Below, piece by piece: positions 1 through 7,374 of a DNA stretch of 64,000 nt. The DNA comes from CALCMJ01 sp964475415 (GTDB lineage: Bacteria; Bacteroidota; Bacteroidia; Chitinophagales; Saprospiraceae). A program made the position numbers and the translations under genes. The stretch lies in contig CAYYWZ010000006.1 of assembly GCA_964475415.1 (NCBI GenBank), positions 33,157 to 97,156 of the forward strand, in the 5' to 3' direction. The stretch's first letter is position 1, and each line of letters opens with the position of its first letter. The notes beneath the pieces were generated by a model. It did not search any database. It was not told the origin of the DNA and saw only the letters and a list, made by a program, of their open reading frames with translations.

Positions 1-314
1 TACTCCATCAAGTTCTTAGGTAACAATATTCTATCAGTTCCGTCGGCAGTGATTTTCGTCGCGCCTCTGTAGAAATACCTTATCGCTTGTCGATGCTTCG
101 TATTGTAGATGTTGAGCTGGTTTATTTCTTTCGTCTTTTTATCCCAAACAACTTTCGGATACAACATGAGATGTTTTTCAAACCCCCTGTTCATGGTGAA
201 TTCAAATGGCTTAACAGCGCTTATTTGAGCGACTAACGCAGCAGGAATTTTAACTCTACCTTTCGCGTCAAGCTTGCATTCATATTCTCCAGCGAACTGG
301 TAATTATCTTTCAT
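1..314 (-). CDS. mraZ: MraZ transcriptional regulator (partial, 3' end outside window)
   Basis: Reading the minus strand from the ATG at 312-314 gives 104 codons and the frame stays open to the left edge. The protein starts MKDNYQFAGEYECKLDAKGR, the typical MraZ N-terminus with the first SpoVT/AbrB-like DxKGR motif. A second copy of the fold begins near residue 80, with DGTDRILLP near 91-99. MraZ usually has about 150 residues, so about a third is missing. In the family it is a DNA-binding ring that represses its own dcw (division and cell wall) operon, so that cluster should continue to the left. The start is chosen by family fit. The call is firm although the gene is cut. Confidence 0.93.
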   Translation of the reverse strand, partial: MKDNYQFAGEYECKLDAKGRVKIPAALVAQISAVKPFEFTMNRGFEKHLMLYPKVVWDKKTKEINQLNIYNTKHRQAIRYFYRGATKITADGTDRILLPKNLME

Positions 315-359
315 CTCGGTTGAATCGATAATCAAATGTAAGTCGAAAAAACATACTTT

Positions 360-374
360 CCCACTTTTTACCAC
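360..374 (-). promoter_or_regulatory. MraZ operator boxes upstream of mraZ
   Basis: On the minus strand two pentamers, GTGGT (370-374) and GTGGG (360-364), are spaced exactly 10 bp apart and lie about 45 bp upstream of the mraZ ATG. MraZ is known to bind direct GTGGG-like repeats with about 10-bp spacing in front of its own gene, so this is very likely the autoregulatory site. Just upstream is TATGTTTTG (384-392), a poor version of the -7 element with a 3-base spacer, which would place a start site beside the boxes. The third box often seen in other bacteria is not recognisable here. Confidence 0.65.
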
Positions 375-543
375 TTTATTACACAAAACATATATAAAAA
401 ATCATAATCTATTATATCATGTAAACAAAATGTTTACGTATTATCATTTTTTTGAGTACAAATGTCCGTTTTCACTGTATAATTCGGGATAGAATTCTAG
501 GATGGATCGTCACTGTTATTAATCAATAATAACAAAGACTTTA

Positions 544-573
544 CAAATATAAAAATATATAATGTATAAGCAA
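544..573 (-). promoter_or_regulatory. Candidate Bacteroidota promoter for mraZ/dcw
   Basis: On the minus strand TTG (571-573) is followed after 19 nt by TATATTTG (544-551), a perfect match to the TAnnTTTG -7 element. Transcription would start near 537 and run into mraZ. No other minus-strand gene start lies nearby, so mraZ is the only obvious target. Confidence 0.5.
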
Positions 574-623
574 CTGATTTACAATAAAAATAATCAATTC
601 TAATGATTAGAATATATTGTACC

Positions 624-2402
624 TTATTTACTTTTTAAAATATTAAAATGAAATGTACATCCTGTATTTAAGTTATTCTCTAACCAGATGTCTCCTTGAT
701 AGACATTAACGATTTTTTTGCATATAGCTAAGCCCATACCAGTACCTTCGTAATTGACCTTATCTAGTTGCTTATAGATGTGAAAGATTTTATCCTGATA
801 CTCCTTAGGTATTCCTATACCATTATCCATTACAGAAAATTGATAATACTGGTCGTTTTCGGTACAATTTATTTTTATAGTTGGAGATATATCCTTCCTT
901 CTAAACTTAATGGCATTCCTCACAAGGTTATCAAACAATAGTTGCAAGTGAAATTTCCGAATAGTTAACCTAGGGAGATTACAGTACAAAACCTGCGCAC
1001 CATTTTGTTCTATAAGATCTTTATTTTTTGATAAGACTTCTATTAGGATCTCATCAGCCTTACAACTTCTTATGAGTTTGTCTTCTTTACCTAAACTAGT
1101 AAATTGCATGAGATCAGTTAACATGAGCGATAAGTGCTTTGAGTTTTCTAACACATAATCAAGGTATTTCATGTATTCCATGTATTTCGGATCTATTTTA
1201 CTTTTCGTTTTATAATAAAATAGTTCACTATACTTAAATATATTAGATAGGGGAGTTTTGAGATCATGTGTTACGATATAAGCAAATTGCTCTAGTTCCT
1301 CTTTTTGTCTATAAATTTCCGCTGATCGTTTTTCTAGTTCTAATATCTCTCTTTCTTTATCTACCAGAATATCAGAGATCTTAATCTGATTATTCTTAGC
1401 AGTGTTCTCATTTTTTATTTTAAGAATTTCCTTGGAATATTCAAGCGCACTTTTGAAGTCTTTTTTCTGTTCACTTATCTGTTGCAGTTCTGCATACCAC
1501 TTAATTATATCTGTGTAAAAAGAATTTTCGATCGCTAATAATTTTGCCTCTCCAAAAAGGTTAAAAAATCTATCTTTTTCATTTTCGCTAAGTAAGATTT
1601 TTCCCTCTAAAAACAGGAGTTCCGAAAAAGAACTTTTAAAATTATGTTCTATAGCAATTTCTCTACCAAGCATTACCATCTGTTTTGCAGCGTTGATATC
1701 TCCTTTAAGAAAATAGCATTCAATAAGTTCCGTATAAATTTTTGTTTTTACAAAAAACAGATCCTTACTTGGGCCTAGTTTTTCTATAGCAGTTGCAACA
1801 TTAGAAAGCGCTTTGTCAAAAAACTCTAGTGCCAGATCATACCTTTTCTGCTTCTTATATAATTCTCCAAAATTTTCAAGAATATAGGATAAAACGTAAT
1901 AGTCTTCTTTTTCTCTGGATATCTTCTCTCCTTTCTTTAAGTACCTTATTGCTTCATCAAATTTCTCAATTCCTATAAAATTACTGCCAAGGTTATTAAA
2001 TATAACTCCTTGTATCTCTGGAGCGTTTAGCTTGAGGCATTTGAAGAAATACTCACTACCTGTAATAAAATCATCAAAGCTATCAGAATATATTACACCA
2101 TATTCTCTATAGATATATGCAAGTAATACATGATTATCTTCCACTTCACTACTAGCTACTCTGAAAGCTTTAGATAAAATAGCTAAACTCTGATAAGGAT
2201 CTCCATATAAACGTATAACTCTTGCATAGAAAGTTAGTATTTCCGCTTCTAAAGCGTACATACGTTTTTTGGCTGCAATTTCGGCAGCAATTGTAGTAAG
2301 GCTTATAGCATGATCAAAGTCAGAATCTATATATTCTTTTGCTTGTTGGAATATTTTCAGTGGATCTTCGATCGTAAGTTGTGCTAGTTGATTATTTTCC
2401 AT
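624..2402 (-). CDS. Soluble TPR-domain sensor histidine kinase
   Basis: This 592-residue protein has no signal peptide and no membrane span, so it should act in the cytoplasm. Residues ~1-330 are helical repeats of the TPR kind. A coiled coil at ~340-375 leads into the HisKA dimerisation helix, with H-box HDLKTPLSN and the phospho-accepting His near 379. The HATPase_c domain follows, with the N-box Asn near 496 (NLVRNAIKF), the G1 box DNGIG near 526-530 and the G2 box GTGMGL near 553-558. All catalytic motifs are intact. No response regulator lies next to it, so its partner must be encoded elsewhere. The signal sensed by the TPR part cannot be inferred. Confidence 0.9.
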   Translation of the reverse strand: MENNQLAQLTIEDPLKIFQQAKEYIDSDFDHAISLTTIAAEIAAKKRMYALEAEILTFYARVIRLYGDPYQSLAILSKAFRVASSEVEDNHVLLAYIYREYGVIYSDSFDDFITGSEYFFKCLKLNAPEIQGVIFNNLGSNFIGIEKFDEAIRYLKKGEKISREKEDYYVLSYILENFGELYKKQKRYDLALEFFDKALSNVATAIEKLGPSKDLFFVKTKIYTELIECYFLKGDINAAKQMVMLGREIAIEHNFKSSFSELLFLEGKILLSENEKDRFFNLFGEAKLLAIENSFYTDIIKWYAELQQISEQKKDFKSALEYSKEILKIKNENTAKNNQIKISDILVDKEREILELEKRSAEIYRQKEELEQFAYIVTHDLKTPLSNIFKYSELFYYKTKSKIDPKYMEYMKYLDYVLENSKHLSLMLTDLMQFTSLGKEDKLIRSCKADEILIEVLSKNKDLIEQNGAQVLYCNLPRLTIRKFHLQLLFDNLVRNAIKFRRKDISPTIKINCTENDQYYQFSVMDNGIGIPKEYQDKIFHIYKQLDKVNYEGTGMGLAICKKIVNVYQGDIWLENNLNTGCTFHFNILKSK

Positions 2403-2539
2403 TATTCTAAATATGATAACTGAAGATAAGATATTATACCTAAGACAATCCCTTTAACGATGATATCAAATGAATACTAATAGACAATTTGGAATTTTCC
2501 TTAGAAAGGATAATGAAGTGTATAAGCTGCTTTTACGAT

Positions 2540-3259
2540 TTAAAAATTCTTTTTCATCCTCATACGGAGTACTCCGAGAATAGCTTCTTTAACTATACTT
2601 GTATTCATTTTTGACACGCCAAGTTCCCTATCTATGAAAGTAATCGGAACTTCTTGGATACGGAATCCATTTCTGAATGCTGCATATTTCATCTCTATCT
2701 GAAAAGCATAACCAGTAAATGATATATTATCTAGATCTATCTTATCTAGCACCTTCTTGCTATAACAGATAAATCCTGCTGTAGGATCTTTGACAGGCAT
2801 AAAAGTAATCATCCTAACATAAAGAGATGCTCCAAAAGATAACATGTGCCTATACCATCCCCAGCTATCATCTATAGCCCCACCCTTCGTATATCTAGAG
2901 CCTACGGACATATCTGCACCCTCATCTTTGCAAGCGGCAAAAAGTCGTAGCAAATCCTTAGGATTATGACTAAAGTCCGCATCCATCTCGAAGATATAGT
3001 CATAATTATTAGCCAGTCCATATTTAAACCCAGCTATGTAAGCAGGTCCAAGTCCATTTTTTTCTTTTCTGTGAAGTATATACAGGGATCCTTTATATTC
3101 CGATATAAGCTTATCGACAATTTGACCTGTTCCGTCAGGGGAATTATCATCAACGATAAGGACATGAAAATTACTTTCTAATCCGATAACAGCTTGGATA
3201 ATGTTGGTAACATTTTCCTTTTCGTTATAAGTAGGTATGATGACTAGTTTCTTATCCAA
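2540..3259 (-). CDS. GT2 glycosyltransferase, polyprenol-phosphate mannose synthase-like
   Basis: A 239-residue GT-A fold enzyme of the dolichol-phosphate-mannose synthase type. It has the nucleotide-sugar motif VIIPTYNEKENV at the N-terminus, DDNSPDGTG near 37-45 and the metal-binding DADFSHNP in the middle. It has no C-terminal membrane spans, like the soluble bacterial enzymes. The family moves a hexose, usually mannose, from GDP-sugar to a polyprenyl phosphate, making a donor for membrane GT39/PMT enzymes. The first codon is TTG (3257-3259), because no in-frame ATG precedes the first conserved motif. A TATATTTG -7 element sits at 3277-3284, giving a leader of about 10 nt. Confidence 0.88.
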   Translation of the reverse strand: MDKKLVIIPTYNEKENVTNIIQAVIGLESNFHVLIVDDNSPDGTGQIVDKLISEYKGSLYILHRKEKNGLGPAYIAGFKYGLANNYDYIFEMDADFSHNPKDLLRLFAACKDEGADMSVGSRYTKGGAIDDSWGWYRHMLSFGASLYVRMITFMPVKDPTAGFICYSKKVLDKIDLDNISFTGYAFQIEMKYAAFRNGFRIQEVPITFIDRELGVSKMNTSIVKEAILGVLRMRMKKNF

Positions 3260-3276
3260 GCGATTATAAATTGCAA

Positions 3277-3284
3277 CAAATATA
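3277..3284 (-). promoter_or_regulatory. -7 promoter element of the GT2 gene
   Basis: The minus strand reads TATATTTG, an exact TAnnTTTG match, about 18 bp before the TTG start of the glycosyltransferase gene. No clear -33 TTG is present. Confidence 0.5.
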
Positions 3285-3307
3285 GATGATATAACTTTAT
3301 AAGTATC

Positions 3308-5701
3308 CTAGAGTTTATAAAGCTCTAATAATTTTTCTGCCACATCTTCAGCATTAGGCTTACAGAAATAATCTCCTACAGAACCAAATGGAGTTCTATA
3401 ATCCTTAGCAGAAAGGGTAATAGGCTTAGCGTCTAAATGATAATATCCGCCATCTCTTTCTAAAACATTCTGCATCATATATGCTGTTCCTCCACCTGGG
3501 ACATCTTCGTCTAAAAATAGTATGCGGTTTGTCTTACTGAGTGATGCTGCAATTAAACCTTCTACATCGAATGGGATTAACGTCTGAACGTCTATAAGTT
3601 CTACACTTATACCCTTATCAGATAACATTGCTATACCTTCTTGTGCTACCCTTACACAGGAACCGTAAGTCACTAGAGTAATATCATTACCTTTTTGTAA
3701 AACTTCAGGCACACCAAGAGGAACATTAAATTCTGCTAGATTAGTAGGCAGTTCTTCTTTAAGTCTATAACCGTTAAGACATTCTATTACAATCGCCGGA
3801 TCCATAGAGGCTAGTAAGGTATTGTACATTCCTGCAGCCTGAGTCATATTTCTAGGCGTACATATATAAATACCTTTCATAGAATTTACAAGCATCCCCA
3901 TCGGAGAACCGGCATGCCATATTCCTTCCAGCCTATGCCCTCTTGTTCTTACAATAACAGGAGCAGCTTGCAAGCCTGCAGATCTAAACCTAAGTGTAGC
4001 TAGGTCATCTGTAAGGGGTGAAAAAGCATAGTTGATATAATCAAGATATTGTATTTCTGAGATCGGCCTTAGGCCTCTCATTGCCATTCCTATAGCTTGT
4101 CCGATTATCGTCCACTCCCTGATTCCTGTATCGAAAACTCTATCCTTCCCATATTTTTCTTGCATCCCTGCAAAACCTTGATTGACATCTCCTATATATC
4201 CTACGTCCTCTCCAAAAGCAAATAATTCGGGTATACTAGATAATTTTGCGTCAAAAAAATTATTAAGCAATTTGTATCCTGTAACATAGGTTGCTTCTTC
4301 TGGAAATATCGCTGGGATCACTTCTTGCCTTAGAGCTGACTTTTCTGTCTCCGAGTACAGATTAGTTCCATACCATTTTTCCGCTTGTTCTTCAGTAGAA
4401 TTAAGGATTGCTCTTATTCCTGAGCTAAGCTGAGATAATTCTTCTCCTGTGACTAACAGGACACGTCTAAGAATTGTTACGACTTCAGAATAAGAAGGGC
4501 TAGCTATATTGTTCAATTCTGAAATATACTTATCAACTTTTGGATTGTCTCCTGTTTTATATTCACTCTTTTGGATTGCTTCTGCAACCTGCTGAACTAA
4601 TTTTTTGTTGACAACATTGTAAGCTACCCAGGCTTCGTTTTTTGCTTGTTTAACATACTCTTTTGCTTCCTTCCTTAGTGCATCAACAGAGGATTCTGAC
4701 AACAGATCTATCTCTAAGATCCACTCTATCATTTTCTCTATACAATCATGTTCTTTTTCCCACTTAAGCCTATCAGCATCTTTATATCTCTCATGAGATC
4801 CTGAAGTAGAATGCCCTTGAGGTTGTGTCAGTTCTTTTACATGGATAACGCAAGGCTGATGTGTTTTTCTAGATTTAGAAATCGCTCTTTCATAAGTACT
4901 GCATAGTTCAGCATAATCCCAACCTTTAGCGGTGTAGATCATAATTCCATTGCCATGTTCGTCCTGGAGAAATCCTTCTAGACCTCTTGATATAGATCCC
5001 TTTATTGTTTGCAATTCTATAGGCACTGAAATGCCATAACCATCATCCCATACAGAAACCGCTAAGGGTACCTGCATTACAGAGGCCGCATTCATCGTTT
5101 CCCAAAAAGCACCTTCTGAAGTACTTGCATCTCCTATAGTACAAAAAGATACCTCATTACCATTATTAGAAAATTTATTGTTTTTCTGAAGATCTGGAAT
5201 TGCTCGGTATTTTGCTGATGCTAAGGCGATACCTAAGGCTCTTCCCATCTGTCCTCCTGTAGAAGAAATATCAGAAGTAACATTATAACTGTCAGTTACC
5301 TTTACAAAATTATCCTGCTCATCTATCATTTTTGTGGCAAAATGAGCATTCATTTGTCTTCCTCCAGAAAAGGGATCACCTTCTGGATCTGCATAAAGTT
5401 GTGCGAAAAAATCCTGTACTGATGACTCCCCTATGGCAAACATAAAGGTCTGATCTCTATAGTAGCCTGATCTAAAATCTCCTTTTTTGAAGTATCTTGC
5501 CATAGCTACTTGAGGCACTTCCTTACCATCACCTAGAATACCAAACTTTGCCTTACCGGTAAGAACTTCTTTTCTACCTAGCAGACTTGTTTCTCTACTT
5601 ACAAGACAAATCCATAAGTCTTGTAGTACTTCATTGACAAATTTAGCTTCTCTGGAATTTCCTCTTTTTTGATGTTTCTTTAGAATAGAATGATCTAACA
5701 T
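3308..5701 (-). CDS. Fused 2-oxoacid dehydrogenase E1 alpha/beta (branched-chain type)
   Basis: A fusion of both E1 subunits of a thiamine-diphosphate-dependent 2-oxoacid dehydrogenase, a gene form common in Bacteroidota. The alpha half carries the conserved stretch GRKEVLTGKAKFG and the ThDP motif, which starts GDASTSEGAFW near residue 190 and ends DDGYGIS. The beta half carries FGEDVGYIGDVNQGF, DTGIREW and EIQYLDY. It would decarboxylate a 2-oxoacid, most likely branched-chain, and hand the acyl group to a lipoyl E2 that is not in this window. The open frame extends to an ATG at 5782. I prefer the ATG at 5701, because the extra 27 residues are hydrophobic and unlike the family N-terminus. 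Confidence 0.88.
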   Translation of the reverse strand: MLDHSILKKHQKRGNSREAKFVNEVLQDLWICLVSRETSLLGRKEVLTGKAKFGILGDGKEVPQVAMARYFKKGDFRSGYYRDQTFMFAIGESSVQDFFAQLYADPEGDPFSGGRQMNAHFATKMIDEQDNFVKVTDSYNVTSDISSTGGQMGRALGIALASAKYRAIPDLQKNNKFSNNGNEVSFCTIGDASTSEGAFWETMNAASVMQVPLAVSVWDDGYGISVPIELQTIKGSISRGLEGFLQDEHGNGIMIYTAKGWDYAELCSTYERAISKSRKTHQPCVIHVKELTQPQGHSTSGSHERYKDADRLKWEKEHDCIEKMIEWILEIDLLSESSVDALRKEAKEYVKQAKNEAWVAYNVVNKKLVQQVAEAIQKSEYKTGDNPKVDKYISELNNIASPSYSEVVTILRRVLLVTGEELSQLSSGIRAILNSTEEQAEKWYGTNLYSETEKSALRQEVIPAIFPEEATYVTGYKLLNNFFDAKLSSIPELFAFGEDVGYIGDVNQGFAGMQEKYGKDRVFDTGIREWTIIGQAIGMAMRGLRPISEIQYLDYINYAFSPLTDDLATLRFRSAGLQAAPVIVRTRGHRLEGIWHAGSPMGMLVNSMKGIYICTPRNMTQAAGMYNTLLASMDPAIVIECLNGYRLKEELPTNLAEFNVPLGVPEVLQKGNDITLVTYGSCVRVAQEGIAMLSDKGISVELIDVQTLIPFDVEGLIAASLSKTNRILFLDEDVPGGGTAYMMQNVLERDGGYYHLDAKPITLSAKDYRTPFGSVGDYFCKPNAEDVAEKLLELYKL

Positions 5702-5860
5702 ACTCAGGTACAGATGGTTGGGTTTTTCAGGTGGAAATATATCCCATAAACAGTATGTAAAAATACAAAAAACAGAGGCCACTTAATAACAATATCTAAT
5801 AGGAATCAACATTAACAACTTATTAAACTTTAACATATGGCAAAAAAGGAAAATAAATAT

Positions 5861-5868
5861 TAACTTTG
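5861..5868 (+). promoter_or_regulatory. -7 promoter element of the DUF1573 gene
   Basis: TAACTTTG is an exact TAnnTTTG match. It places the transcript start near 5875, downstream of the first in-frame ATG (5866). The translation start of the next gene must therefore be one of the later ATGs, at 5953 or 5962. Confidence 0.6.
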
Positions 5869-5952
5869 GAGTGTCTTAAAGCAAGACATGGATTTGGTAA
5901 TATATTATGTCAAAGTATTACTAGTGATCTACTCATTGAAGATTTAAAAAAT

Positions 5953-6432
5953 ATGAACATTATGAAACAAATACTATTCGTCTTAATTCTAAGTATGTCA
6001 TTTGCAGTGTCAGTAGATGCTCAATTCAAAGACGTAGAGAAAATAGAGACAGTAAAAAAAGAAGGAGGACCTATTATGACAATGGATGCTCTAGAAATAG
6101 ATTATGGAACAATACAACAAAACTCAGAACCACTAAGAAAATTGAGTTTCACAAATACTGGTGACGAGCCTTTAGTAATCAAAAATGCAAGAGGAAGTTG
6201 TGGATGTACTGTACCTACGTGGAGCAAGGAGCCTATTCTTCCAGGTGAAACTTCTGAGTTAGAAGTTAGATATGCTACAAATAGATTAGGACCATTCTCA
6301 AAGAAAGTTACGCTTACAACTAACGAAGGTGGAGAACCTATAGTTATTAAGGTTCACGGAAAAGTGCTAAAGCCAGAAGAGGAAGAGAGTGTACCAGCTG
6401 CAGCGCCATCGCTGATCAAGTCTGGAAAATAA
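5953..6432 (+). CDS. Secreted DUF1573 domain protein
   Basis: After a signal peptide (MKQILFVLILSMSFAVSVDAQ) comes one DUF1573 domain, an immunoglobulin-like fold. It shows the family hallmarks DYGTIQQNSEP, FTNTGDEPLVI, SCGCTVPTW and VHGKV. Such proteins are very common in Bacteroidota periplasm or on the surface; their function is not established. The C-terminal 20 residues are Pro/Ala-rich. The start is set at 5953 because the promoter excludes 5866; 5962 is equally possible. The gene is divergent from the E1 gene and ends at a terminator. Confidence 0.85.
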   Translation: MNIMKQILFVLILSMSFAVSVDAQFKDVEKIETVKKEGGPIMTMDALEIDYGTIQQNSEPLRKLSFTNTGDEPLVIKNARGSCGCTVPTWSKEPILPGETSELEVRYATNRLGPFSKKVTLTTNEGGEPIVIKVHGKVLKPEEEESVPAAAPSLIKSGK

Positions 6433-6459
6433 GAAAGAATAATTCTTGAAAAATATTAA

Positions 6460-6490
6460 AAGAGTCTAATTATTTAGGCTCTTTTTTTTT
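6460..6490 (+). terminator. Rho-independent terminator after the DUF1573 gene
   Basis: AGAGTCTAA and TTAGGCTCT form a 9-bp stem with one G-U pair and a 4-nt loop, followed by a run of ten T. Confidence 0.85.
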
Positions 6491-6554
6491 TGCTTAAAAA
6501 GCAACTATTTGGTATTAATTCTGTTAGCAACGTATATAAGAAAAAGCCAATAAA

Positions 6555-7319
6555 ATGATTCTACTTTTATCCCCTGCCAAGACACTAGATCTTACTGAAA
6601 AATCTTACCCGCTAGATCCAAGCCAAGCGAGCTTTAGATCTAACGCGCAAGAACTTATCGCCGAACTAAGGAAATATGATAAAAGTAGTCTTAGGAAATT
6701 AATGTCCATAAGTGATGCTCTTGCAGAAACTAACATAGAACGATATCATAATTTCAAAAAAATACATAATCAGAAAAATAGTAAAGCCGCTATCTATACT
6801 TTCAACGGTGATGTATACAGAGGCCTCAATGCTGAAAGTTTCAACAAAAAAGATCTCGCATTTGCTCAAGACCACTTAAGAATCTTATCTGGACTATATG
6901 GTTATATAAAACCTATGGATCTTATACAACCCTACAGATTGGAAATGGGAAGTAAACTGAAGAATAATAAAGGGAAAAACTTATACGAGTTCTGGGATAA
7001 TCTCATAACTAAAGCCATCAACAAAGATCTACAATCCACCAAGAGCGATATCATTCTCAATCTAGCCTCTAACGAATATTTTTCTGCCGTCAAAAAAGAT
7101 GGCTTAAAAGGAAAAATAGTTAACATACATTTCAGAGAATACAAAAAAGACGAACTTAAGTTTGTTTCCTTTACAGCTAAGGTTGCACGAGGTATGATGT
7201 CCCACTACGTTATAAAAAACAAACTAAAAAAGGTGGAAGATCTTAAGGGATTCGATTATGAAGACTACAATTTTGAGGAAAAGCTTAGTTCTGAAAACGA
7301 GTTATTTTTTGTTCGTTAG
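6555..7319 (+). CDS. yaaA: Peroxide stress protein YaaA (DUF328/UPF0246)
   Basis: A 254-residue cytoplasmic protein of the usual YaaA length. It starts MILLLSPAKTLD and contains TFNGDVYRGL, LRILSGLYG and NLASNEYFSAV, all hallmarks of the family. In E. coli the protein lowers free iron during hydrogen-peroxide stress and binds DNA. The gene is single, with no obvious operon partner; the next gene begins 55 bp later on the same strand. The family call is secure. Confidence 0.95.
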   Translation: MILLLSPAKTLDLTEKSYPLDPSQASFRSNAQELIAELRKYDKSSLRKLMSISDALAETNIERYHNFKKIHNQKNSKAAIYTFNGDVYRGLNAESFNKKDLAFAQDHLRILSGLYGYIKPMDLIQPYRLEMGSKLKNNKGKNLYEFWDNLITKAINKDLQSTKSDIILNLASNEYFSAVKKDGLKGKIVNIHFREYKKDELKFVSFTAKVARGMMSHYVIKNKLKKVEDLKGFDYEDYNFEEKLSSENELFFVR

Positions 7320-7374
7320 GATATTCCTTCATACTAAGTTTTCTGCAGCTAATAAAATTTTGCTACTTTAGGAA

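Larger units (their letters stand above)
315..623. other. Intergenic region: mraZ leader and promoter
   Basis: There is no gene between mraZ and the histidine-kinase stop codon. The stretch is very AT-rich. It holds the MraZ-type repeats (360-374) and a candidate minus-strand promoter at 544-573, both listed separately. If that promoter is used, the mraZ mRNA has a leader of about 220 nt. Confidence 0.6.

Noticed and set aside
5702..5782. N-terminal extension of the E1 fusion from an ATG at 5782.
   Set aside because: The 27 extra residues are hydrophobic, unlike the family, and a good ATG at 5701 starts the conserved part.
5868..5880. GAGTGTCTTAAAG occurs here and again near 63409-63421.
   Set aside because: A 13-base match between two places is expected several times by chance in 64 kb of AT-rich DNA, and nothing around the two sites is alike.
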